This document shows positions 56,416-64,000 of a stretch of DNA of 64,000 nt, in pieces. The notes beneath the pieces are model-generated. The model had not been told where the DNA came from. It did no database searches and saw only the letters and a program-made list of their open reading frames with translations. Each line of letters begins with the position of its first letter. Within the stretch, counting starts at the first letter, position 1. Position numbers and translations under genes: made by a program. The stretch comes from Vreelandella arcis (GTDB lineage: Bacteria; Pseudomonadota; Gammaproteobacteria; Pseudomonadales; Halomonadaceae), in the NCBI RefSeq assembly GCF_900103865.1, contig NZ_FNII01000001.1, forward strand, positions 1-64,000, given 5' to 3'.

Positions 56416-57450
56416 ATGAAAAGACTGAATAAGCAAACGACCGCAATGGCAGGACTGGTATTTCTTGGCATGAATACAGCTCTTGCTGAACCGCTATACG
56501 TAGGTTCCTATGGTGGTTCTACCGAACAAGCTATGCGTGATGAAATCATTCCAGCCTTCCTTGAGGAGCATGAGGCGGAAATCATCTATGTAGCAGGAAA
56601 TTCCACCGATACCTTGGCTAAGCTGCAAGCCCAGCGTGGAAACCAAGAGCTTGATGTAGTGCTGATGGATGATGGCCCGATGTACCAAGCTATTAATCTA
56701 GGCTTCTGCTCACCGATGCAAAATACCGCTATGTTAGACGATGTCTACGACATTGCACGCTTCCCTGATGACAAGGCTGTTGGTGTTGGCTTAGTCGCTT
56801 CTGGTTTTGCATACAATGCCGAAATGTTTGAGCGTAATGGATGGGAGCCACCTTCATCTTGGAATGATCTGGCCGATGAAAAATTTGCCGACAAGTTGGT
56901 CGTTCCTTCCATTAGCAATACGTATGGCGTGCATGCCTTGGTGATGGCGGCACGACTTAACGGTGGGGGGGAAAGCGATATCGATCCTGGCTTCATCTTT
57001 ATGCAAGAAGAAGCCGCGCCCAATATTCTCTCTTTTGAGCCTTCTGCAGGCAAAATGTCAGAACTTTTCCAAAATGAGGAAATTGCTTTATCAGTTTGGG
57101 GTAGCGGGCGTTTACGCGCGCTTGCTAATACCGGTTTCCCTGGCGCCTTTGCATATCCTGAAGAAGGTGCCGTTGCTTTGATGGTTGCTGCCTGTGTAAT
57201 AGAAGGTAGCGAAGAACGCGAGTTAGCCGAAGCGTTTGTTGAACATTTGCTGACCCCTGAGTCTCAAGAATTGTTGGCTGATACGCAAGGCTGGGGGCCT
57301 GCGCAGCGAAATGCAGAATTACCCGATGATTTAGCGGAAATCCTTCCTTATGGGGAAAAGGTCGACCAGCTAGTGGCTGTGGATTGGGATGTTATTAACC
57401 CTAATCGTCTTGAGTGGACTAATCGATGGAACCGTCAGGTTGAGCGCTAA
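56416..57450 (+). CDS. PotD-like ABC substrate-binding protein
   Basis: The 344-residue protein has a signal peptide (cut near TALAE) and a spermidine/putrescine or iron-type extracellular binding fold: YVGSYGGSTEQAMRDEIIPA, VVLMDDGPMYQAI, VSGFAYNAEMFERNGW-like segments, and a C-terminal NPNRLEWTNRWNR-like end. First gene of a complete importer. Ligand may be a polyamine, opine or similar; the neighbouring amine dehydrogenase genes favour a secondary amine. A 10-bp hairpin follows. Confidence 0.88.
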   Translation: MKRLNKQTTAMAGLVFLGMNTALAEPLYVGSYGGSTEQAMRDEIIPAFLEEHEAEIIYVAGNSTDTLAKLQAQRGNQELDVVLMDDGPMYQAINLGFCSPMQNTAMLDDVYDIARFPDDKAVGVGLVASGFAYNAEMFERNGWEPPSSWNDLADEKFADKLVVPSISNTYGVHALVMAARLNGGGESDIDPGFIFMQEEAAPNILSFEPSAGKMSELFQNEEIALSVWGSGRLRALANTGFPGAFAYPEEGAVALMVAACVIEGSEERELAEAFVEHLLTPESQELLADTQGWGPAQRNAELPDDLAEILPYGEKVDQLVAVDWDVINPNRLEWTNRWNRQVER

Positions 57451-57492
57451 TCCTGCGCTTAATCTCTTTCTTTATTGATAACACTTAAGACA

Positions 57493-57530
57493 ACACACCC
57501 TTGCTTTCAACACGATAGGTAAGGGTGTGT
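57493..57530 (+). terminator. Intercistronic hairpin between binding protein and ATPase genes
   Basis: ACACACCCTT (57493-57502) pairs with AAGGGTGTGT (57521-57530) across 18 nt, ending just before the ATPase ribosome binding site. It probably lowers downstream expression or protects the binding-protein mRNA. Confidence 0.65.
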
Positions 57531-57544
57531 GGGAGTCCTATACC

Positions 57545-58609
57545 ATGAGTTTTCTGCATTTAGAGTCACTGACTAAGCGTTATGGCAATAACGTGGCTGT
57601 GCAAGATATGACGCTTGATATTGCCCAAGGCGAGTTTGTCTCCCTGCTTGGCCCATCGGGGTGTGGGAAGACAACTACATTGCAAATGATTGCTGGTTTT
57701 GTTGAGCCTTCTCGCGGGCGCATCTGGATGAACGGCGATGATATTACGTCCTGTAAACCCAATCAGCGGGGAATAGGAATTGTGTTTCAAAGCTACGCCC
57801 TTTTTCCCCATATGACCGTCGCAGAAAATGTTCGATTTGGTCTGGAAATGCGCAAAGTTCCGATCAGTGAGAGTCGCCAACAAGTATGGGAAGCGTTGGA
57901 ACTGGTTCGTCTTGAGCATCTGGAAGATCGGTATCCTCGCGAACTATCTGGCGGGCAACGCCAACGTGTCGCCCTGGCTCGTGCTCTCGTAATTCGTCCG
58001 CCGTTGTTGCTACTTGATGAGCCTCTTTCAAACCTTGATGCACAATTAAGAGAAAACATGCAGATTGAGCTGCGGAATATTCAGCAGCAGGTTGGCACTA
58101 CAACCCTGATGGTTACACATGATCAATCGGAAGCACTTTCACTTAGTGATCGTGTTGTGGTTATGAATGAGGGCAAGGTAGTACAAGTTGATGAGCCATT
58201 TTCAGCTTATGAAAATCCTAAAAATAAATTTGTTTCATCTTTTGTTGGAAAGACCAATTTATTTGCTTGCCACATAGATCAGCAAATCGGTAGCCAAGCT
58301 CAGGTCAAACTAGGTGATTATCAGCTTGAAATCTCTGTGCCTATCGATATTCAAGGTGATCAGGTTCAATTATCAATCCGTCCAGAAAAATTAGAGCTAA
58401 CACATCAAGGTGCTGGCCAACTAAACGGATGTGTTCGTACAAGGTTATTTCTAGGGAATCACTGGTTATACCAAGTGGATAGTAGTATCGGCGAGCTATT
58501 AATTACTCAACCTAATTTAGGAGTGCAGGGAGCCGCAGTTGGCGAAGATGTAGGAATTCGCTGGCAGGAAGGAGCTGTACGTATTCTGGGGGAGCAAGCA
58601 CATGACTGA
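57545..58609 (+). CDS. PotA-like ABC transporter ATPase
   Basis: The 354-residue ATPase from ATG 57545 (MSFLHLESLTKRYGNN) has Walker A GPSGCGKT (36-43), Q-loop VFQSYALFPHM, signature [15 protein letters not shown], Walker B LLLLDEPLSNLD and a C-terminal TOBE domain (about 235-354). GGGAG lies 9-10 nt before this ATG; an earlier in-frame ATG at 57527 overlaps the hairpin. Stop overlaps the first permease start by 8 nt. Confidence 0.92.
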   Translation: MSFLHLESLTKRYGNNVAVQDMTLDIAQGEFVSLLGPSGCGKTTTLQMIAGFVEPSRGRIWMNGDDITSCKPNQRGIGIVFQSYALFPHMTVAENVRFGLEMRKVPISESRQQVWEALELVRLEHLEDRYPRELSGGQRQRVALARALVIRPPLLLLDEPLSNLDAQLRENMQIELRNIQQQVGTTTLMVTHDQSEALSLSDRVVVMNEGKVVQVDEPFSAYENPKNKFVSSFVGKTNLFACHIDQQIGSQAQVKLGDYQLEISVPIDIQGDQVQLSIRPEKLELTHQGAGQLNGCVRTRLFLGNHWLYQVDSSIGELLITQPNLGVQGAAVGEDVGIRWQEGAVRILGEQAHD

Positions 58610-59504
58610 GCTCACCTCTAGCCTATCTCCTTCTATGTCGCGTACTCGTACAATTAATCCGGTGCCGTGGTTACTGAGTGCGCCAGGTGCTATTTTTTTT
58701 CTTGCCCTATTGGGCATGCCACTAATAATGACGCTGATACTTAGTTTTAATAGCTTTGATTATTCGATTGGTATTGTTTCTTCATTTGGCCTTGAAAACT
58801 ATTATGAAGTTCTTCGAGATAGTTACTTCCACGAAATATTTCTGCGTACCTATAGTATTAGTATAGCAGTAGTAATTCTCTGTATTATTATAGGCGTACC
58901 AGAAGCTTATATTCTTTCAAGAATGCGTAATCCGTGGCGTTCGTTATTTCTAGTCGTTACTTTGGCACCATTATTAATCTCAGTAGTAGTGCGAACACTT
59001 GGTTGGGTATTGCTGATTGGTGGTAATGGCTTACTGGGTAAATTTTTGGAAGCAATTGGTATTGCTGAGTCTAGTGCAGGTAACTTGATGTACACTCACA
59101 CCGGCGTAATTCTTGCGCTGGTACATGTTTTAGTTCCATTGATGGTGATCTCGGTTTGGGCCGCTCTTCAGAAGCTTGACCCTGCGGTAGAACATGCTGG
59201 TTTGTCGTTAGGCGCTAGCCACGGGACAGTTTTTCGACGCGTAGTCATTCCTCAAATATTGCCCGGTATCCTTTCCGGCAGCTTGATTGTATTTGCCTTA
59301 TCAGCCAGTGCTTTTGCCACCCCAGCCATTATTGGTGGGCGCCGTCTAAAGGTAGCGGCTACTGCTGCTTACGATGAGTATCTCAACACTATGAATTGGC
59401 CTATGGGGGCTGCAATAGCCATTGTGCTGCTGGTGGCCAATGTTGTCGTGGTGATGAGTTATAACCGCATGATGGAGCGGCGTTTTCGTCGCACCCTGGG
59501 CTAG
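58602..59504 (+). CDS. PotB-like ABC transporter permease
   Basis: The 300-residue membrane protein has about six helices and the EAA motif AGLSLGASHGTVFRRVVIPQ (about 205-224). It begins MTELTSSLSPSMSRTRT; later Met codons could also serve. Overlaps the ATPase gene by 8 nt. Partner of the next permease. Confidence 0.9.
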   Translation: MTELTSSLSPSMSRTRTINPVPWLLSAPGAIFFLALLGMPLIMTLILSFNSFDYSIGIVSSFGLENYYEVLRDSYFHEIFLRTYSISIAVVILCIIIGVPEAYILSRMRNPWRSLFLVVTLAPLLISVVVRTLGWVLLIGGNGLLGKFLEAIGIAESSAGNLMYTHTGVILALVHVLVPLMVISVWAALQKLDPAVEHAGLSLGASHGTVFRRVVIPQILPGILSGSLIVFALSASAFATPAIIGGRRLKVAATAAYDEYLNTMNWPMGAAIAIVLLVANVVVVMSYNRMMERRFRRTLG

Positions 59505-59515
59505 GAGACTTCCGA

Positions 59516-60310
59516 ATGCTACATAACAGTAAACTTGCCCTTACGTTTCACTCGTTATTTGTCGTTTTTCTACTTGCTCCCTTAGTAGTGGTAATGCTGG
59601 TAGCTTTTACACCGAATGGCTATATCTCTTACCCGACAAATGGATTTTCTCTTCGCTGGTTCGTGGCAATCTTTGAGTACCCTGCTTTTATCCGTGCTTT
59701 CTGGAATAGCCTTTATCTTGGCGTTGCTGCTGCCAGTATTTCGGCCCTGTTAGCGGTGCCGGCAGCGCTAGCTATTGTCCGCTATAGTTTCCGTGGTCGT
59801 GATGCATTAGTGGGTTTGTTTTTATCACCGCTAATGATTCCTCATGTTGTACTTGGGGTAGCATTCCTCAGTTTCTTCTCTCAAATAGGCATTTACGGTA
59901 GCTTTTGGGCACTCATTGCAGCTCATGTGATTATCGTTATGCCCTATACCATGCGCTTGGTGATGGCATCTGTATTTGGCATGGATCGTAGTGCGGAAAA
60001 GGCTGCTTTATCACTAGGCGCTTCCCAGTGGACGATGTTTCGGCGCATCACCATACCGATGATTCTCCCAGGAGTCGCCGGTGGCTGGATCTTAGCGTTT
60101 ACTACCAGCTTTGATGAGTTGTCGATGACCATTTTCGTGGCCTCACCCAGCACAACAACGCTGCCTGTTCAGATGTACAACCATATTGCTCATACCGTCG
60201 ATCCATTAATTGCCTCTGTTTCTACGGTGTTAATCGTTTTGACGGTGCTATTTATGGTGCTGCTCGACCGGCTCTATGGAATTGACAAAGTTCTTATCGG
60301 TAAAGGTTAA
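59516..60310 (+). CDS. PotC-like ABC transporter permease
   Basis: The 264-residue membrane protein has six helices and the EAA motif AALSLGASQWTMFRRITIPM. It ends DRLYGIDKVLIGKG, typical of PotC-type permeases. Ribosome binding site AGGAGACTTCCGA. The FAD dehydrogenase gene starts 10 nt downstream, so uptake and oxidation are co-transcribed. Confidence 0.91.
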   Translation: MLHNSKLALTFHSLFVVFLLAPLVVVMLVAFTPNGYISYPTNGFSLRWFVAIFEYPAFIRAFWNSLYLGVAAASISALLAVPAALAIVRYSFRGRDALVGLFLSPLMIPHVVLGVAFLSFFSQIGIYGSFWALIAAHVIIVMPYTMRLVMASVFGMDRSAEKAALSLGASQWTMFRRITIPMILPGVAGGWILAFTTSFDELSMTIFVASPSTTTLPVQMYNHIAHTVDPLIASVSTVLIVLTVLFMVLLDRLYGIDKVLIGKG

Positions 60311-60320
60311 GGAGCCGACT

Positions 60321-61439
60321 ATGCAGCAGTGTGATTTCGCCGTCATTGGTGGGGGATTAGTAGGTAGTGCAATTGCTTATGGCCTAGCCAGCCAAGGTCA
60401 CCAAGTTAGCATACTAGATGAAGGTGATGTGGCCTATCGTGCATCGCGAGGTAATTTTGGATTGGTTTGGGTTCAAGGAAAGGGGCAGGAAATACCGCGT
60501 TATTCCCAATGGAGTATGCGTTCTGCATCCAAGTGGTCGGCACTTTCTCAAGAGCTCTTTGAGTTGACTGGGGTCGCAACTCAGCACCACAACCCGGGGG
60601 GAGTCCATCTTTGCTATAGCGAAGCGGAATTGGCGAGTCGCGAAGTAGATCTTGATGCACTTTCTCAAGCAACGGATCGCCAGTTTTCGTTCAAAATGCT
60701 GAACCATAGCCAGTTACATGACTTGATTCCTGAAATTGGCGAAAGCGTAACGGGCGCTTCATGGTCAAGCTGGGATGGGCACGCTAATCCTCTTTATCTG
60801 CTTCGAGCGCTACATGCTGGCATTCGTTGCCATGGAGGCCGCTTCCTTGCTGTTGGCAAGGTAAAGGAGATTCGGCGTAATGGGGAGAGTTATGTGATCG
60901 AGAGCAATCATCAAACCATTACGGCGGACCGTGTCATTTTGGCTGCAGGGCTTGGCAACCGAGAACTAGCTCCGCAGGTAGGGCTAGATGCACCATTAAT
61001 ACCTAATCGGGGTGAAATCCTGGTTACTGAACGAATGCGGCCACTGCTTAACCTACCAACGACCTATCTACGTCAGACCGGAGAGGGCTCAATTCTCATG
61101 GGCGACTCTCATGAAGACGTCGGTTTCAATGACGGTACTGAAACACCCGTGCTTGCTCAAATTGCTAAGCGCGCCGTAAGAGCGTTACCGGCACTTGCAA
61201 ATACTCGAGTGGTTCGCAGTTGGGGAGCCTTGAGAGTTATGACACCTGATGGTTATCCGCTTTATCAAGCATCTGAAAGTCATCCTGGGGCTTTTATCGC
61301 TTGTTGCCATAGCGGTGTGACGTTAGCCGCAGCCCATGCAAAGTGTTTGGCGCCCTGGTTTGCAGGCGCTGAAGCACCTTCTGAAATCACCCCTTTTACT
61401 GCGGAGAGATTCCATGTTCAAACGTCTATCCCCGCCTGA
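60321..61439 (+). CDS. FAD-dependent amine dehydrogenase, beta subunit (OoxB/HcnC/DadA family)
   Basis: The 372-residue flavoprotein starts MQQCDFAVIGGGLVGSAIAY (Rossmann GGGxxG) with AAGGAGCCGACT before ATG 60321. The DAO fold continues to the C-terminal WGALRVMTPDGYPLY and CCHSGVTLAAAHA. With the next two genes it forms the gene set of opine oxidase (OoxB), hydrogen cyanide synthase (HcnC) and D-hydroxyproline dehydrogenase complexes. It oxidises a secondary or primary amine, passing electrons to the partner subunits. Intact paralogue of the frameshifted gene at 53183-54296. Confidence 0.88.
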   Translation: MQQCDFAVIGGGLVGSAIAYGLASQGHQVSILDEGDVAYRASRGNFGLVWVQGKGQEIPRYSQWSMRSASKWSALSQELFELTGVATQHHNPGGVHLCYSEAELASREVDLDALSQATDRQFSFKMLNHSQLHDLIPEIGESVTGASWSSWDGHANPLYLLRALHAGIRCHGGRFLAVGKVKEIRRNGESYVIESNHQTITADRVILAAGLGNRELAPQVGLDAPLIPNRGEILVTERMRPLLNLPTTYLRQTGEGSILMGDSHEDVGFNDGTETPVLAQIAKRAVRALPALANTRVVRSWGALRVMTPDGYPLYQASESHPGAFIACCHSGVTLAAAHAKCLAPWFAGAEAPSEITPFTAERFHVQTSIPA

Positions 61440-61719
61440 AGCCACTAACGAAGCGGTAGTAACTTTCCACTTTGATGAGCAGACCGTGACGGCTCGCCTT
61501 GGCGATACTGTCGCTGCGGCATTACTCACTTCGGGCATTAGTATCTGCCGGAGTACGCCGGTTAGTAATGCCCCTCGTGCTCCTTACTGCATGATGGGTG
61601 TGTGCTTTGAATGTTTGGTGGAAGTTGATGGCAATCCCAATGTTCAGGCCTGCCAAGTGGAGGTTCGCGATGGGATGCATGTCCATACACAGCAGGGTGC
61701 CAGGAGATTAACTTCATGA
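61414..61719 (+). CDS. [2Fe-2S] small subunit of the amine dehydrogenase (HcnA/LhpF-like)
   Basis: The 101-residue protein has the ferredoxin-type cysteine cluster YCMMGVCFEC plus a further Cys in VQACQ, and the FDEQTVTARLGDTVAAALL lead-in. ATG 61414 follows GGAGAGATTCC and overlaps the preceding gene by 26 nt. Same size and pattern as HcnA and the gamma subunit of hydroxyproline dehydrogenases. It overlaps the next gene by 4 nt. Confidence 0.9.
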   Translation: MFKRLSPPEATNEAVVTFHFDEQTVTARLGDTVAAALLTSGISICRSTPVSNAPRAPYCMMGVCFECLVEVDGNPNVQACQVEVRDGMHVHTQQGARRLTS

Positions 61720-63104
61720 TTACGCATGACCTAGTCATTCTCGGTACAGGCCCAGCAGGTATGGCCGCAGCAACTACTGCCCTCGAATATGGCATTACGC
61801 CGGTGGTAATAGATGAGCAGCCTGCGGCGGGTGGTCAAATTTATCGTGCATTGGAAAGTACCCCTGTGCGTGATCGGCGGATTCTTGGCGAGGATTACTG
61901 GTCTGGCGAGTCTCTAATCAAGGGGCTTAAAGACCCTCAAATTGACTATCGTCCTGCAACCACCGTGTGGCAGTTGACCCGGCAGCGCGAAATCGGGCTA
62001 TTGCATGATGACAAGGCAGAAATGATCTGTGCGCGACATATCATCCTTGCCACAGGAGCCATGGAGCGGCCAATGCCAATACCTGGTTGGACATTGCCAG
62101 GGGTCATGACAGCAGGAAGTGGTCAAATATTGCTCAAGAGTGCCGGGGCCGTGCCCCAGGCTCCAGTCGTATTAGCCGGCTGTGGCCCCTTATTATTGCT
62201 GCTAGCCACTCAGTATCTTCGCGCAGGTGTCGAGATAGCGGCCATTCTTGATACTACGCCACGGAATCGATATCGCGCCGCTCTTAAGCACACTCCCGGT
62301 GCGTTACGTAATGCCAGCACCCTATTAAAGGGGGTGGGACTCTTACGTGAACTACGTCGTGCAGGTGTTCGCCACATTAAAGGCGTAAGCGCTCTGCGCG
62401 CCGAAGGTAGTGGTCAGTTGGAGCGCGTTTTATGGAAGCAACAGGGCGATGATAATTGGCAGACACTTGAAACGCCTACCTTGCTGCTTCATCAAGGCGT
62501 TATCCCCAATACCCAAATCACTCGGGCGGTGGATTGCCACCATGAGTGGGATGAGCAGCAATTATCTTGGAGGCCACGTCTGGATGAGTGGCTGAGCACC
62601 GATATCCCAGGTATTGCCGTAGCGGGTGATGGAGGCGGTATCGTAGGAGCCAAGGCCGCGGCCATGCAAGGTCAATTAGCGGGCCTGGGGGCTGCCCTGG
62701 CGCTAGATAAATTAACCTTGGCAAACAGTACTGAACGCGCCCAACCAATTCGTAAAGCACTAGCGCGTGACACTGCTATTAGGCCTTTTCTCGATGTGTT
62801 GTATAGACCTGCAAAACAATGGCGTTTACCCGATGACGATACGCTAGCCTGCCGGTGCGAAGAGGTAACCGGCGGAGAAATCCGGCGTATGGCCGAAATG
62901 GGCTGCCGAGGGCCCAACCAAACTAAGTCGTTCACTCGTTGTGGCATGGGGCCGTGTCAAGGCCGTATGTGCGGTATTACCGTGAGCGAACTGCTGGCAG
63001 ATGCCAATCAGCAGAGTGTTGAAGAGACCGGCTATTACAGGCTGCGACCACCTTTCAAACCGATCACCCTCGGACAGCTTGCAAAGGCGGCGGAGGAAGG
63101 CTGA
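61716..63104 (+). CDS. FAD/NAD(P)-binding alpha subunit of the amine dehydrogenase (OoxA/HcnB-like)
   Basis: The 462-residue flavoprotein has an N-terminal FAD loop VILGTGPAGMAAATTALEYG, a second nucleotide-binding fold (VLAGCGPLLLLLATQYLRAG), and a C-terminal BFD-like [2Fe-2S] domain with CRCEE, then CGMGPCQGRMC. This is the pattern of opine oxidase subunit A, HcnB and LhpB. TTAACTTC precedes the ATG; strong overlap with both neighbours (ATGA type) implies tight coupling and complex formation. Confidence 0.9.
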   Translation: MITHDLVILGTGPAGMAAATTALEYGITPVVIDEQPAAGGQIYRALESTPVRDRRILGEDYWSGESLIKGLKDPQIDYRPATTVWQLTRQREIGLLHDDKAEMICARHIILATGAMERPMPIPGWTLPGVMTAGSGQILLKSAGAVPQAPVVLAGCGPLLLLLATQYLRAGVEIAAILDTTPRNRYRAALKHTPGALRNASTLLKGVGLLRELRRAGVRHIKGVSALRAEGSGQLERVLWKQQGDDNWQTLETPTLLLHQGVIPNTQITRAVDCHHEWDEQQLSWRPRLDEWLSTDIPGIAVAGDGGGIVGAKAAAMQGQLAGLGAALALDKLTLANSTERAQPIRKALARDTAIRPFLDVLYRPAKQWRLPDDDTLACRCEEVTGGEIRRMAEMGCRGPNQTKSFTRCGMGPCQGRMCGITVSELLADANQQSVEETGYYRLRPPFKPITLGQLAKAAEEG

Positions 63105-64000
63105 TGTCTCGTCGTGTAGTGGTTGTGGGCGCGGGATTTCATGGTTGCAGTGCTGCGCTGCGATTAAGTAATCAAGGGTATGAGGTCACTGTCATTGATA
63201 AGGCCTATGCCGGTCGCCATGCCTCGGGCGTCAATGCCGGTGGTGTACGTCGGCTCGGCAGGCACCCGGCAGAGATACCGTTAGCGATAGCTGCTTGGGA
63301 ACGCTGGCAGAACATGACGAGTATTGTCGGTGACGATTGTGGGTTTCGTCCTGTTGGGCAAATCAAAGTGGCTGAAAACAATAATGATATGGCCATCCTC
63401 AACGAACGTGAGCGCCAAGTGCAAAACCTGGGGTACCACCATGAAAAGCTTATCAACCGTGATGAGCTACGCAAGCGGCTACCGGCGTTGGCTGGCCATT
63501 GTCCAGGTGGGCTTGCGTGTGATGGCGATGGCTTTGCCAATCCTTATCGCACTGTTACTGCCTGGCGTCGCGAAGCTGAACGCCAGGGCGCCTGCTTCCG
63601 CGAAGGTATCGAGATAACTGATATAGAGCCTAAGGGAAATGGCTGGCGCCTAAGTGGAGGCGAAGAGCATTTTGATGCCGATTTGCTTGTCAATTGTGCT
63701 GGCGCTTGGTCAGGAGAGCTTTGCAAATGGCTTGGAGAACCGGTTCCCCTCACTGCTGAGGCTCCCATGCTAATGATCACTGAGCGACTATCGCCATTTT
63801 TAGGGACAGTAGTGGGCGCCACATCGCGGCCATTATCTTTTAAGCAGTTTGAGAACGGTACTGTTTTGATTGGAGGAGGGGTGTGCGGTGTCGTGGATAT
63901 TGCTCGCCATGTGGCCGAAACCCGCTTGGGTGGGTTGGCGGAGAATGCCGATACCGTCGTCAGCCTGTTTCCGTTCATGAAAGAGGCACGCATCATGCGA
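63104..64000 (+). CDS. FAD-dependent oxidoreductase, N-terminal part (cut by window end)
   Basis: At least 299 codons are open: MSRRVVVVGAGFHGCSAALR with a GxGxxG FAD loop, the DAO-family VNCAGAWSGELCKWLG and ASGVNAGGVRRLGR. Its ATG shares one base with the preceding stop (TGATG). It is another member of the amine/sarcosine-oxidase family and probably completes the catabolic operon, acting on the same substrate or its product. The 3' end lies outside the window. Confidence 0.85.
   Translation, partial: MSRRVVVVGAGFHGCSAALRLSNQGYEVTVIDKAYAGRHASGVNAGGVRRLGRHPAEIPLAIAAWERWQNMTSIVGDDCGFRPVGQIKVAENNNDMAILNERERQVQNLGYHHEKLINRDELRKRLPALAGHCPGGLACDGDGFANPYRTVTAWRREAERQGACFREGIEITDIEPKGNGWRLSGGEEHFDADLLVNCAGAWSGELCKWLGEPVPLTAEAPMLMITERLSPFLGTVVGATSRPLSFKQFENGTVLIGGGVCGVVDIARHVAETRLGGLAENADTVVSLFPFMKEARIMR

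Overview
The window looks like a chromosome segment of a halophilic gammaproteobacterium of the Halomonas/Vreelandella type. The evidence is gene content and order: an NhaD-type sodium/proton antiporter, the mnmG-rsmG-parA-parB-atpIBEFHAGDC-glmU-glmS neighbourhood, a Crc-like protein next to pyrE, and hemJ/hemL clustering. No rRNA, tRNA, CRISPR array or intact insertion sequence was seen.

Layout. (1) 1-2.9 kb is an AT-rich accessory patch holding a HigA-like antitoxin gene, an IetA-like AAA ATPase and an IetS-like protein whose protease part is missing; a GC-rich gene end, possibly a transposase, lies at the left edge. (2) 2.9-6.3 kb is core: rlmJ, an OmpA-like lipoprotein, hemW and rdgB. (3) 6.6-12.9 kb is a biofilm/amyloid-type locus: a CsgD-like LuxR regulator faces a minus-strand set made of two secreted proteins with three G-x-I-x-V-N-type repeats each, a C39 peptidase, a third secreted protein with one such repeat, and an outer-membrane beta-barrel. 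This resembles the Pseudomonas Fap functional amyloid system but is paired with a curli-type regulator. (4) 13.0-17.3 kb: a ClC channel gene, hemJ, thiD and hemL in one tight run. (5) 17.5-21.5 kb: argC, erpA and a glnHPQ-like ABC transporter.

(6) 21.5-22.06 kb is the probable chromosomal origin (oriC): an AT-rich gap with many DnaA-box-like nonamers just upstream of mnmG. It is followed by rsmG, parA, parB and the complete ATP synthase operon, which has a good sigma70 promoter and three intercistronic hairpins. (7) 33.7-43.4 kb: mgtE, a CDF cation exporter, uppP, apbE, glmU, glmS and nhaD (magnesium and sodium transport, envelope precursors). (8) 43.4-52.3 kb: a CBS protein, a two-component system, a GNAT protein, a small cytochrome c, rep, trmL, pyrE and a crc-like gene. 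A pair of perfect inverted DnaA boxes lies next to rep.

(9) 52.3-64.0 kb is an accessory catabolic cluster: an orphan amino-acid binding protein, a frameshifted FAD amine dehydrogenase, two overlapping LysR regulators of the OccR/NocR kind, a complete PotABCD-like importer, and genes for a three-part FAD/[2Fe-2S]/FAD-NAD dehydrogenase of the opine oxidase/HcnABC/hydroxyproline dehydrogenase type, then a further FAD oxidoreductase cut by the window end. Together these suggest import and oxidation of an imino- or opine-like compound; the substrate cannot be read from the sequence.

The two loci most worth following are the Fap-like amyloid operon and the opine-oxidase-like cluster with its single-base frameshifted paralogue.
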